Made by a program: the position numbers and the translations under genes. Source: Parelaphostrongylus tenuis (lineage: Eukaryota > Nematoda > Chromadorea > Rhabditida > Metastrongylidae). From it: DNA of 64,000 bases. Below, piece by piece: positions 1 to 12,698 of the stretch. The first letter of the stretch is position 1; each line of letters starts with the position of its first letter. The stretch is from contig JAHQIW010000323.1 of the NCBI GenBank assembly GCA_019055375.1, positions 1 to 64,000 of the forward strand, in the 5' to 3' direction. Under the pieces are notes generated by a model. It was given only the letters and a program-made list of their open reading frames with translations, was not told the DNA's origin and did not search any database.

Positions 1-109
1 TGAATGATAAAGTGCATACATACGAAAAATAGCAAATTCTTCAATGTCTAATCATTGTAGTAAAAAAAGTTTTACAAACCGATATTACCTTGTCAGAATC
101 AAAAGGCTA

Positions 110-400
110 AAGGGTGAAGTTCTCGGCGTTGATAAATCCTTGAGGGATGCGTCATGCATTCGTCTTCCCTTTTCAGCTTCATGTGTGGTTGACAGAATGC
201 ATATCTTGCTTCAGTGATTAATCTACCAATGTATCAAGTCAGTACTGCTATACTCTTAGACAAGTCTCGTACCTATTCACTGATCTCGGAGAGATGGAAG
301 GTTTGGTGAGACCTGAGCGCGGGATCGAACCATGGACCCTCGGTTGACCGATCCTGTGTGCCGTAGACCACCTCTAAGCACTGAGTTAGACGTGCTCTTT
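110..400 (-). repeat. Family C tRNA-derived SINE
   Basis: Minus copy: AGTTCTCGGCGTTGATAAAT, GAGGGATGCGTCATGCATTC and the tRNA-like head GCGGGATCGAACCATGGACC. Same layout as at 48105 with more substitutions. Confidence 0.7.
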
Positions 401-1729
401 AGTATTGAAATTGCTCAAAATCATTGTCAGGAGCAATGGGCCATTGTAAATTTTTTTGATTGGGTTTTATTAGAGTAAAATTTGATGGTCTGCATTCACA
501 ACATCCTTTTTTGATTGTGTCACTCATGTAAATTGCGCTATATGTCTAACGGGACACCACTATCAATCTCATTAACTTTTGCCGAAAATTTAGTTTGTCT
601 CACCAGGGACTCTGTGTTTGCAAAAATACCGTTTCTGATTCTCTATTTACACTCATTTAATAAAAATTGTTGTTTGGTCTAGTTGTACGCGTCTGATTGC
701 AATATTCAACATTAGGAATCAATTAACTGCAGAACTGAACGGGAGAAAACAAGATTTGTAGAAAGTGAAGATATCAGGATCCAGTTTTCAATGGACAAAA
801 CAGAGCCCGTCGACTCAAAACGCATTCCATAGTTTTTGATTACCTATGGTGCAAATAGATTTGAAAATGTTGATCCTAGGTAGAAAAGAAGATAGAATTT
901 TACGATTATCGTAGGCAATTTGAAAAGGTTATAGAATATTTCTTGTTACAAAAGTCATAAAGGAAATCCAATTTTCTCGTATTTATCGAGATTCAAGGGT
1001 GATAATCGCTGCATCGGTGATGCGGAAAATAAAATGATGCAGACCGTGAGATATCTTAACACAAACCAGAGGAGAAGTCGTAGTCGAGTGAGTCCTCACC
1101 AGACATCAAGCGGGTTATATTACGTTCCACCCATGGGAAGACCATACACTTATAACAAGGGGACAGTGTTGATGGAGCATTACTGGAGCTTCTTTGAATT
1201 ACTTTAAAATAAAAGTGATTTCCACACGCTTGAACAATCCTAATATAACTGTACTCGTTTTTCGATAATTAGATTTTATAAAAGCTTGAGTTAGCGACTT
1301 CTAGAAGAGGTTTGGCTCGATCATTGTGAGCGTGTACGTAGTTCAGGTTTCAAAAATTTCGTGATTACAGATCTCAGCACTCTTTCGTTCGTTCCATTAA
1401 CTTTAAACGTCATTCGCACAAGTGATTGAGAGTAGAAGTGTCCTCTAGCGCGGATTTAAGCTTTGCTTCATCATCTAATCAACACTGTGGCAAGATTTTA
1501 AGGAAAACAAGCATGCTACAAGTTAGGCTATGATGCTTTCAGTTCAACATCACAAACAATTCACTATCTTTCTGATTTTAGGTGAATATTCTGGAATGGC
1601 GACTCGGATTGTTCCACAACGCCAGCTGTTCATGTAGCACAAAACAGCGGGGGTGCCAACGTGGAAAATAGGTTTCGATGGAGTTTAGTGAAAAGACTTC
1701 AGTAGTACTTTTTTTTTACTTGGCACTTT

Positions 1730-1940
1730 ATTCGATCAGTCATCGCACTGCTTTTTTCCACTCTGCGGATCCCAGTACTTCTAGCATTCAAATCGCTTCT
1801 CGTTTTCTTCTAGGACGGCGTAATTTTGGTTGAGCGAGTTTCCTTGCAATCTCGAGGACATCCTTGCTGTGCTTTCCATAGCGCTGTCGCTGACTGCCGG
1901 AGAGAGCGAGGGGCTGGAGCTCGGCTCCAACGTGCCGCGA
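1730..1940 (-). repeat. Family E dispersed repeat (LINE-like 3' part)
   Basis: Minus copy matching 38690-38915: GAGATTGCAAGGA, GAGAGCGACAGC-like and TCTAGAATACTGGGATTCGC-like strings recur. It is markedly GC-richer than its surroundings and ends in a GCGGCCGCGGCGCC block. Confidence 0.6.
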
Positions 1941-2189
1941 CGAGCATCGCAACTACGCGGCCGCGGCGCCCCCTTTAGACTTTATTAGTAGCTAAGATAA
2001 ATGAAACTTATGTGAACAATGGTTTAGCGATTCTGTTAGGAGCGCTTAATGACGACGCTTCCTCATGCACGTGGAGAACTTTTACTATGCAATTGGATTT
2101 CGATATGGACAAAATTAAAGATGACAATTACGAGAAAGTTGACGTGTCATAGATTTCTGCGTGCTAAGTCATTCACTTCATTTACTAAT

Positions 2190-2745
2190 TTATGCCAGCG
2201 ACTCAAAAAAAATCTTATCCGGGCGCGTGCTCTATCATTGCATTACCGACGCCTGTTTTGTCACCACTCTTTCTACGGTACAACACATCTATCTGTCAGC
2301 AACCATCCGTTGACGGTTTGGCCTGGGTAGTCGAAATCGGCATTAAACCCACTTATGAGGGCAGATATTGGGTGTTAACATGAACAAACAAAGTTTTTTC
2401 TGTTTAACCGCTTTTAGCAGTAGTATGACGTTAGGATATATCCAATGGTGCAGAGTGATGTGCAAAACTTTTGCATCGGGCGGGGTTCGAACCAGTAATA
2501 CACCCTATCCGGAGACGCGTGCTCTTATCCGTATCAAACCGTTCACGGTTGGTTACTGACAGATAGATGCGTTTTAGTGTAGAAAGAATGCTGGTGAAAC
2601 AGGCGTTAGTCGTGCAACGGGTTAGAGCACGCACCTCGGATAGGGTGAAATGCGGGCTCAAGTCCCGACCGGCGCAAAAGTTTTCTACATTATTGGGTAT
2701 ATCCATAACATCATACCAGCGCTAAAAAGCGGTTCAAGTGAAAAG
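2190..2745. repeat. Family A tRNA-like SINE cluster with an inverted pair
   Basis: A minus partial copy at about 2190-2360 is followed by a minus copy (2400-2525, GGGCGGGGTTCGAACCAG) and a plus copy (2570-2745, CGGGTTAGAGCACGCACCTC). The two outer arms, from ACCGCTTTTAGC to AGAGCACG(C), are reverse complements, giving a hairpin-capable palindrome. Same family as at 13.9, 23.9, 43.5, 48.8, 49.3 and 53.7 kb. Confidence 0.7.
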
Positions 2746-3904
2746 GATTATGCTTGACTGCAAAAATTCACAATTTCAGCAAGATTTTGTGAAGCAAAAT
2801 TATCTCAGTGCTCATTTACAAAGGAGTGAATACGTTCTATTTGATTACTTCTGCACAATGCTGAAGTCATTGTTTAACGATGATTTTTTTTGCTGTCGCA
2901 CGGCATCCATTACCATTTCTATCGCTGAGTTGAGCAGAGTGAAATTGCAGAATCTACACATTGCCATAGACGGTACCACATGATTAAGGCGATCAATTCA
3001 AATCAGGAAGGCAGTGATAGTAGGGTCTCTACATAATAGTTGATACCCTTACTAATGTAGGGATATAAAAAACGAGACAAAAATATTTGAAATGAAAAAA
3101 TATTACATGGATACTCAGAAGGAGATTCATAGATTCTCAGATGAATGGCCTTAAATTACAAGTGTTCAGGACATTGTATAAAAGTTGTTGCTATCTAAGA
3201 GACTCACTTTCAATTCAGATAATTCATGTGAATCTGGAGCGATGCATTCTTATACCTGAATATACATTCACATGGCTTATATAAAATTTGTCGTAACAAT
3301 CCAGCGCTCTAATAAGTTAATATAATGCCAATGAAAACTCCCTGAATATTGTAAATACTTCATTCATTTGTCATTTTCTAAAAGTGACGGCAGGTTCAGA
3401 TTCATTCACGCTGTAAACGAAGAATGCAAGGAAACAGAACAAGTGGAAATGTGATGATAAGCTACACAAATTGTGATTGTCGATTTTAAAGAGCTAGTGC
3501 TCATATACTGATCAACATATTGCAATGTATTAGGTATTTCAGACAATTCACAATCCTGTAAGAGATGGAAGAGAATATTGCTATGCCTTGTCCACACAAT
3601 CGAAGTTTAATGCCTTGTGGGGAGTTCTATTGAGGCTTTCATACTTGTAATGGGCCACATCATTAATCTAATGGGTAATACATAGCTGCATAATGATACA
3701 TGCTTTTCGAGACAAGGGCGCATGATATAGTAATTACAGACCAATTGAGAATTGCTCAAAATACATTACATCTTTGCGCATTCACCTACACAAGGCCACT
3801 TTTTTCAAATCATAGACCTGCTTATTTCTTTTCCTATGACAGGAGAAGTTTCATCATTTTAGTTTGATCAGAGTCTCATAGCATATGCGTAATGAGGACA
3901 AGTT

Positions 3905-3965
3905 ATATATACATATATATATATATATTATATATACGTATATATACAAATGTATACATATATGT
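3905..3965. repeat. (AT)n microsatellite
   Basis: Alternating TATATA/ACATAT tract of about 60 bases. No gene around it; the ORF starting inside it is not supported. Confidence 0.88.
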
Positions 3966-6439
3966 ATTATATTCGCATGATTGCTATTATTTGTAATCCC
4001 ACTAAACGTGGAGAAACTCTAGGCCAAACATGCCAATATGGCTCAGAGAGAACCGTTTGCCGAATGCGTAAACGCACTTCGATTTGGTGCAGTGCTCTAG
4101 ATTTTCACTCTTCTTGGAAAGAAGACAAGCACTTGAAGGTGACGGCGTTCTGTTTTGTCATGAATTTTCACTTGGACAAGTCTTTAGTCAGAGGCTCCAG
4201 GCTTCTGATCTGCTTCGGCAATTCTATTGAGAACACAAACACATTTGGAAACAGTATGGAAAGTAGAATATTCTTTCCACGTGTGCAGAACTTACTTTAA
4301 GTAATATGTCACCAATCGGGGAATCTAACATTGATCACGGTCAGTTGCCAGCCATCAGACAAAGTTAAACTGATGGTGGAGGTAAGTGCATGCACATTGC
4401 AACAAAGAGCTTGATCTGGTGGGGATTTGCAAAGTGACCGGAAATATATGATGAAGGCGAATGGCGATCGCTTCTATCAGATACGTGCTAGTTAATTTCA
4501 GGATATCGTAGAACACTGTTCGTGAACATAACCAGCCAAACAAATCAATCGGAGAATGAATTTGCAAATATTTCAAAGAAAAATCATTACCATTAACAGA
4601 CTTTGAATGAGAGTCGTGTTGCTATTGGTGGTGAAAAAGAGCTTACTATTGCCTTTTGCTTATGAAATGCATGATTCATATAGGTATATTTGTATATATG
4701 TAAAACAGATAAGGACTTAAGGTGGTCAACTATGTATCCCATAGCTCTGTCACGTATCATCCACCGTATGCAATGGGCGGGCCAACTTTGAGAAACTTTA
4801 GCGCTGCTCTAGCCAAACGGCTTGGTACTCATAATTAGGCGAGGTGCTTCAGCTGGTCATTTAGCTTCAAAGGCAGCCTATACTTAACAAATATCGGTTA
4901 CCTAGGATTTGTTTTTTTATCCATAGTCGTTCTGTTTTCCCTTCTGAAAATTGTTATTAGAACTGGAATTTGTGCATCGTTGCTTTTTGGAAAAAAAATT
5001 TAACCAGAAACTTTTCACCGACTAGAATCGATTGGCTACTTTTATGTTTCTTAAGAGTCGGAAATCCTCCAGCTCAATAATATTTTTGTTCGTGCCTTAA
5101 CGCTATCCTGAAACGCAGATTAGCCATACTGATCACACAATCATTGGCAGTGTTACTTCTTTCATTAAGTATTCAGTGGGTGATCATCATACAGTTCGTT
5201 GACGAATGAATCGTCGAATTTGTAGCATTTAAGCTGCACAACTGCTATTCTGCTATCGCTAATATTTTGGGAGCGAAGCATTGTCTAGTGCTTATCATCG
5301 CTCATCATCTGCTACATTTTACGCTCGTCTATCGGCTAGCTTTTTGGTGACCTCACGTCTTCATCACGACTGTAGAGACAGGCATCCTCTGTAACGGTCC
5401 GTTTCGACGTTTACACCATTCGATGTGAGAAAATTAAAATTCAAAATGTTGCATTTACTGTGTTGACGTTCGCAACCACAGCTCAGGAAGCACAGGCGTT
5501 TTTTTCTAACACTTTCCTTGATATTATCATTTTCCTGAATGTCTATTTTGCTACAACCGTTCCAGCATTTTAAGATATCGAATAAAAGCTTGTGAATGAG
5601 GCTGTTTGGACTATTGTCTCCGATTTTCAAACAGCTACTACCAACAATGGAAAATGAACTACGTGAAGTGTTGGAAATAACTGCGAAAAAAATTTGAAAA
5701 ACATTTGAAACTGGACTTCTCCCAACTAGTTTGTTATTCATTCATCACATAAAAATTTTTAAAGATTTTTTTCGGCCGCTTCATTGTGTTTCTTATTTTT
5801 TCGTGTTATAAATTTCTGCTTAAACTAGTTTTCTTTCACGCGGAGGTGGTGCACTGTTAAACATTTTCGTGCTGTTATAACGTGCTGACTCATTGAATCT
5901 ATGAAATGTACCACAATATAAAATGGATTATTTTCATAAAACAAAGTGCACAATTTAATTACTGAGGCCCTCGTAATGGATATTATCTCCGTATCACTAT
6001 TGTGAGCAAAAAACTCTCAAGTCAGAGGAATCACCTACCTCATTTCAAAAACTAATAACGCCTCGTGGCGATTTGCACGTCTTTTTGAAGTGTAGTTTTC
6101 AACAACAAGTGATTTGTTGAATTACATGAGTAAATTCGAGATTCAATCAGTGGTCAAGAAGTAAGTGTCCAATTTTTCTAAGCTCTCTGTTCGTTCCATC
6201 CCGTATATAATTTTTATAATGAACTGCACTATTCAACCACGTGCTACCAACGTCTTCGAAAAAAATGCGCGATGTTTTAGCTTATTCAACCATGTGCTGA
6301 ATTCTCCTCACGTAGTTCTCGCATTGGTGAGTTTAGCGATCATTTATGCGCCTGTCTATTTGACTCAAATCCGATGACAATATCGTCGGATTTCTTCAAA
6401 GCACTGATTATCGGTGTGTATTGCAATGGCTTACCTGTG

Positions 6440-6645
6440 ATTAGGATGCCTGTCACATCTCGGGTGTGGGGAGAGGGGGGGGGGGGGGGCGCTAACTGCT
6501 GCTTGATTCTGACAGATTTGGTCGCCCCGCGGCAACGGCCAGCCATCGTCGTTCTCGTCTCGTCCGTCGTCCCTCGCTCCTCCGATACACACACTCGTTT
6601 AGCCATACTCTCACAGCACTCTCTCAATCTCCAGCGACCCAATGA
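6440..6645. promoter_or_regulatory. GC-rich block with a poly-G tract, possible promoter
   Basis: A run of 15 G at 6475-6489 is followed by a CpG-rich, C/T-biased stretch (TCGTCGTTCTCGTCTCGTCC, then CGTCCCTCGCTCCTCC) in otherwise AT-rich DNA. Pyrimidine-rich CpG-containing blocks occur at nematode promoters and 5' UTRs. Upstream of mblk-1 this could be a distal promoter. Short ORFs on both strands cross it; neither looks like protein. Confidence 0.3.
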
Positions 6646-9399
6646 GCGAAAATTATTAACTTCAAATACCAGTTACTCTCTAACGACAGTAAGTTAAGCC
6701 TATTTTAAGAAAATTCGATGACATCGCTATCATTGTGTTCTGAGTGCTCAGTGCTACTGCAGTAAATGTCAACATTTCATGAATTCTGAACTAGCTCATA
6801 TTCCTTAAAATCTCAAAAGTTCGGACTGCTATGTTTTTTATACGTCTCTAACTTATATGCTATGATTTATATCATAATCTGTACTATGGCTGCAGCAGGA
6901 AGTGGTGTCATTTGACGACTATAGCTTCTAGTCGCTTTTTCACACTGATGAATAAAATAAAAAGAAAACAATAACGATTTTAGATATGATTGCGTTGTGA
7001 TGCGTTGCGGCCTATCGTGCCACTACGAGCGACGTAACGTGCGAAAAGATCTATCACGCTGGTCACGTACTGTATTATTAGCTGCAGGTAATCACCTCTA
7101 CTGTGGCTGCTCTGAGTATATTTTTATGTTTCATTAAAAAGTTTAAGTGTGAAGAGTCACAACTTTGCATTGGGACAATTTTAGTCTTGCTATAGCTTCA
7201 AGTCGAGCGCACTTTGTTCACATAGATTATCGAGATAAAAAACACCAAGCGAACGCTTCGACATTCGGATTGAAGGTTGTATGAAAAACCAAGCCGTAAA
7301 ATTTGTCCGTTTCCAATACTGTGAAGAAATCGATGGTAGTGTTCAGTGGTAGAATTACTTTCAGAAATACTATACATCTCAATAGTGGCGTAACATCTAT
7401 ATACGACGTTATACGTATTAGACTGTCAGACTATGTAGTTGGTAGTCGAGTTATGCTTATAGAATTAATCGCTTGATTCTATTGTTTTTGAGAATATCCA
7501 TTAATGCAGTTGAACACAACGGCCGTAGTAAATACCTAATTTGGTATTCTTTGAGGGATTGCAGGAAAATTCGGCGAGATCGCCCCATTTATGCAAATGA
7601 ATTATGCATATCAGGAAAGGTTGAAAGACGCACCCTCTCTCAACGTGCTATTCATTCCAACAAATTCTGCTATAGACGGTAGCATAATCCATCGCATTCA
7701 TAAGGTTTTATTTCAATTATGTGATGATAAGTTATAAATGACTAATCTCTCATCTCTACTCAGATCTCATACGCCGTTTTTGGGCAACTTCCATTAAGGC
7801 TTACCGATTAAACGTCTTTGGTGTGAGTATGCGTGTGTGTGGTGATTGTTCTTAGAGATAGATCTATGCAATTAGTCATAGGAGGTGTCACTAACATGTT
7901 GCCGGCAATCGTCTCAACAGCGTCCAGCTTTTCCTTCGATTTTGATTTTGGCCATGCAGCACAGCTGCCTATAAAAGTGCTCGTTTTATTCAAATAACTG
8001 TCGTTTTTACCCTCCTCTATGGTTTTCACTTGTTATGAATAACTTTGGTTTCAGAACGTTCTATAGTCCATGACGTTGTCCCGTATCAATATTCAAACTC
8101 ATTCGAAGCTCATCGCTGCCACTGTCATATGATTTGGGCCCTCGAAAGCTTTCTCTCAGTGCCTCCACTAATGCAGAATGTTGATATAATTCTCCTGTCC
8201 CATAATGAAAGGTTTCCTGCGCGACTCCATATCAGTAATCATCAGCCACTAATGAGCGCGCTACGACCAATTTGTTCAGCCAGGTGCCTGCCCCTCACTA
8301 GTATTTCTCCGCTTACTTCGACTTAAAGGGAATATTTGTCCTGTTAAACACTCTGCCTCAGGTCTTCCTTTTGATACTACTGCTATGTCTTCTTTTTCTG
8401 GGCCCCTGAAACTTTCTCCTTTCTACAAGAATAAGAAATCGGGCAATAGTTCTTGAGGTTATTAAGAAATTTCCTTCTAACATCCTTGTCGACTGCTACT
8501 CATCTTCATTTAAGTTGTCCAAAATAACCAGAAAACTATCCCTTCCTTTGGATATTTTGTCTGATAAATGGTCGCCATTTTCAGCAGAAATTGATTTTTG
8601 GTGCTTCGTATATTTGAAGATTTCATTAACATCCCAAATCACGCGCAAAGGCTCTCGTTGTTCTTTGCAATCCTTTTTCTTATTACTTGTCATCTCGTCT
8701 CCCTCTCCTTTCCTTTTTTTCTATGCTCTAATCATCTTTCTGCATTAGTCAGTTTTTTTTTTTCATTTTTTCTCACTATCTCGACGTGAGCAATGAAAAG
8801 TTGTGCAACGCTATGTGGTTGGGTGTTGAATGGGTGCGACGTGCAAACTTGACAAATGAGCCCTCCTCCAATGACATGATTGGGTGGGCCTACCATAACC
8901 CGCGAAATCATAGTGACGCCGCAGTAAGACTCTAGCGTTCTGGAGCTAAGGCTTGAAATAAAGATTTCTCATTATGCTCAGCGGTCAACAGGTTTATCTC
9001 AGTTCCAGATAACTTTTTTTTTTCCGAAATGTTTGAGCAATATTCCAGTAAAGTATAATCGGTATTTCATCATGTTGATGATGTGATTTCATGAGAAATA
9101 AGATTCATCATGAGCAAATAGAAGTTATTGTCTTAAATCTGAAAATCAGTCACTATCCTTAAGAACTCTAATCTCTTCTACGTTCGGAATAAATAATTGA
9201 GCCCTTACTAAGCAGTGTTAGCTATGCAATACCTATCATCTTTTTGTAGAAAAGTGATGTATCCATGCTTATTTCCTGATATCTGGAATCTAATTATAGT
9301 ACAAAGTTGAATTATGAGAGTAGGGTGCTGTGCCACTTCTATAATGTCTCGTTCGTCTCAGACGTATAAAATTGGTGCACTGATATTCACTTCATGTTG

Positions 9400-9610
9400 A
9401 TTAGCTGACGGGGTTGGCGCAGATAAAGTTCGGACGACCGGACACCTAAATGCGCCCATACATTACTATAGACACAAGCATTCGACGCATTTAGTGAGAA
9501 AGAACGGAGTGAAAAGGGAGGAAGGAGCAGTGTTTTTGACTCCACGAGGCGCCGTAGTGTGCGGTTGCCCCGGGAGACAGAGCAGCGGTGTTGAGGTCCT
9601 ACGGTATAAT
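9400..9610. other. GC-richer non-coding block
   Basis: CGGACGACCGGACACC through GGCGCCGTAGTGTGCGGTTG and CCCCGGGAGACAGAGCAGCG. No splice-bounded reading frame found. Could be regulatory or an old repeat. Confidence 0.25.
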
Positions 9611-11224
9611 CTGGTCATAGCCATGATTCGGCTGAATTCGGCGCTGATTGGGTGACAGCGGAAATAGAAGGGAACGAGGTTGATGTGTGTTTATCACGAC
9701 TGATAAAATGGGGTGACACAGGTGGTACTGTCATGGAATCTGCGTTCTGGTAATGATGCAAGAAAATGCTGGAGAGAAATCGAAAGATGCTACATGTACT
9801 CTTAAAGGTCATGACATTCTCGAAATACGATGGCGAAACTAACAACCGTTTCAAATAACGATTGTGCACTAAGTAGATTTTGTTCGTCTGTTTCTATGAT
9901 ATGTATTTATCACTAGAAACATGAAACTGACCATTAGAAAGAGGCGTAAATTCGCGTATTTGGAGAACTCTCTGAAAAGGAGATGCAGCTCATACTCTTT
10001 CAAAACAAATAGTACAGAATATGTTATAAAGTTTATGGTGTTGATCAATATCAGCGAGATGCATTGGCATAATTTTTGTTCCATTTAGAAACTGCAGTGG
10101 TGATTGCTGACGTGCTCTGCACATTGATTGCTTGGTCAGAGGGAAAGTCATTGTCTGATGCGTCGAAAATAACTCCTCAAGTAGAAAACTTGATAGACAG
10201 GAGAAAGGATCGCTAGCCGATATAAGATCAATCCACTTAAAGACATGTTGACAAGTAACACCTCATTGCAATGGATTCCTATCTTTTGCCATGCTATACA
10301 TAGAAGCTCAGGTGCAAACAATGGTAACATTTCGAAGTGACTTCAATAGTTTATCGACAAATATTTCCACAAAGGGCTTGATTGTAGTGGTGTTATATAG
10401 GTTTCCTCATGCTACATAACCAAGATTGAAGGGTGCGAAAATTCTCAACCAATTACTCACGATGTCGGGCAATTTTGTGTTCCTTAGGGTTTCGCGAGAG
10501 ATTGATACCCTCGTATTATAAGGTGGCATGCTTAATTGAAAGATTACAATAGATCAGCTCCGTTGGCCATGATTAGAAAGATGTTGTGTTCTCGGCTGAT
10601 AAGTGCTGACTTATGTAACACCATCACCACGCCAATCTAATGTCAATCGAATGAATCATCTATATGTGCGAAACTCACTTTTACCTCGTTCTCCAAAGTA
10701 ATAGAGCATACAAGATTTTGTGTTTCGGCGTAGTCTTATTAAGGAACACAGCGAGAAAGCTGCCATTCATCCATTATTCACCACTATGCGCCTCTCCTCA
10801 AATTAGCATCCGAATCCTGGATAGATATCTGTGAATATGAGCATAACTGAGACCCCCAAGGGCGGGACTATGACTTAAGCTCTGCATCCATTCTTACCTA
10901 TCTTTTTGATATCAATTCTCTTCAACCACTCTTTCATTTGGTGCATCTATTGATGTGAATAGTCTGCAGTTCCAAGCGAATCTGTGGAAAATTTGCAAAA
11001 GAATTGTGTAAATGATTTTTGGGGATAACTCTTCGAGCAGAAAGCACTGGGAAGTGATTTGTGCTAAGGTCGCAGTTTCGATTGAAAATCGAAAACATGA
11101 AGTTTTGTTAAGAAATTGTGCAGTTCACGAAATATAGAACCAAAGTTCAGTTGCAAATATCACATTCAGACTACTTTAGAATAGTTTTTACGAGCTTCCG
11201 TAATACTTCCAGGCGTTAAAATGA

Positions 11225-11475
11225 ACAAAAAATTACCGTTGAAAGTTTCGTGTAAAGAGATCGACGGCACTGAACTGCACTGAATGGCACTGAACAGCAA
11301 GCCGTCGTAATCAGCATCTGTTTACGTTTCATTTTTAACTTCCCACTCGACACAGAAACTGTGCATTTGTGGGCAATTTCGGGCAATTATCTGGGCTGCC
11401 GCTAATTAAATGGAGGCCCAGGAAAGATAGCACGACGATTTCGAGGGGCCTCAATTAAAATTAATGATTATTATA
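11225..11475. promoter_or_regulatory. Candidate enhancer with clustered homeodomain core sites
   Basis: About 250 non-coding bases, 1.1-1.4 kb before the first recognised mblk-1 exon. They contain CTGCACTGAATGGCACTGAA, GGGCAATTATCTGGGCTGCC, CTAATTAAATGGAGGCCC and CTCAATTAAAATTAATGATT: four TAAT/ATTA cores in about 110 bases. No ORF. The density and mixed composition stand out from nearby plain AT-rich sequence. Confidence 0.35.
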
Positions 11476-12606
11476 CGGCGAAAGCATGACAGAGTAGTAG
11501 GGAACGAACGATGAGAAGACATTTTCTTTATTATTTCGCGTAACACTTCTAAATGCCATGATCCTACTAAGCTTTTGTGTCATCGATAATAAGTTCTACT
11601 ACGATTTTTAATGCATCTAGCTTTATTGTGTTCATCAGAGGTGTAATGTGATGTTACAAACTCTGCACAAAAAGTGGAAAATAGCTCTACAAGTGTGTAT
11701 CGTATATTTAAGGTATTGAAGACATCGTCAGCCACTTAGTAGGAAAAGCCACTTGGGAAGCAGTCTGTCCCATATCATCGTTGTGCCTTAACGTACCAGG
11801 TTAGTAATTCATATATTTGATTTTATTCTTGTACAAATTTGACATCGAATTTTTCTCATAGAATTATACGCTGTGAGAATGGAGACAGACACTAAGGCAG
11901 TGGTTGTCAGCTGATGCATAGCATTTAAGCTGTTCTTTTCTAGTTTCAAACTTTTCACGTAGTTTTGCGAAGAAACTGGAATTAAAGACTTTCATGTAAT
12001 TCATAGCTTGCAAATAGGGCCAGAGATGAACGCTAACATCACGCTGGTTCAACCAAATAGTGGAACTAGATCACCATTCCAAGGGTTTGGCCAAAGTAGA
12101 AGCCCACCAAAATTACAGTAACTATTGCAAATTAGTTGAGTCATCGCGAGCGCGGAACAGTCGCCCTTTGGCATCGACCGCAGCAGTTTCATTTTGGCTC
12201 ATGCTTCTGTTCAATCTTTATCGTTTTTTGTTAAATAGGGGTCGAGAGGACGTAAAGTGACCAAAGTTGTCGTCTTTCATCTCAATTTTTTCGTCCAGTT
12301 TTTAAATAACCTGTTGCAGAAGTTGCGCAATAAATTTTAGTTGTCTTTAGATCTCTAATTTTTTTTAAGCATAAATGAAAAAGACTTGCAAACAACTGTT
12401 CAGCCAAGAAGAAGCTATATCATTCTAAGTTCTTTAGTTCTGTCTTAGTGAATTTGTTGAGGTGGAACTCTAGCACATATTGAATAGTGGGTTTTATCAA
12501 TCATACTAATATGCAAAATTTTCATGGGGTTGTTTCTATGCGGTAGAATGAGACAATAACTTTTGCGCCTCCTACTCCATTTTGTGTTGATCGGAATTTT
12601 TTCCAG

Positions 12607-12698
12607 AGTCTGACCCAGTTGACTTTGTGCCTAACGAGTTGTGCCTATTGTGCAATCATCAAAGAGAACACCTCATTACCGATATAGTCAATAACAGT
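12607..12698 (+). CDS. mblk-1: mblk-1 upstream exon with CxxC-H motif
   Basis: A 92-base exon bounded by TTTTTTCCAG and the strong donor GTAAGA. It reads SDPVDFVPNELCLLCNHQRE and onward, with a Cys-Leu-Leu-Cys-Asn-His pattern that could be half of a zinc-binding site. It ends in phase 0 and joins the phase-0 acceptor before 14925 in frame. Linkage to mblk-1 rests on phase and on the lack of another gene nearby, so it is less certain than the psq exons. The short reading continues past the donor only as non-coding-looking sequence. Confidence 0.6.

Larger units (their letters stand above)
401..12606. other. 12-kb stretch without a supportable gene
   Basis: Apart from the repeats and blocks listed separately, I see only AT-rich sequence with scattered 60-125-codon ORFs that lack domains and splice context. 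The missing 5' exon(s) of mblk-1, including its start codon, should lie here, since the 12607 exon starts in phase 1. Confidence 0.5.

Noticed and set aside
2049..2330. 93-codon ORF near 2 kb
   Set aside because: Its second half lies in a SINE body and the first half has no acceptor or domain.
6340..6697. Overlapping ORFs of about 100 codons on both strands
   Set aside because: Both are created by the CpG/poly-G block; the Pro or Gly runs come from the G homopolymer and neither has splice context.
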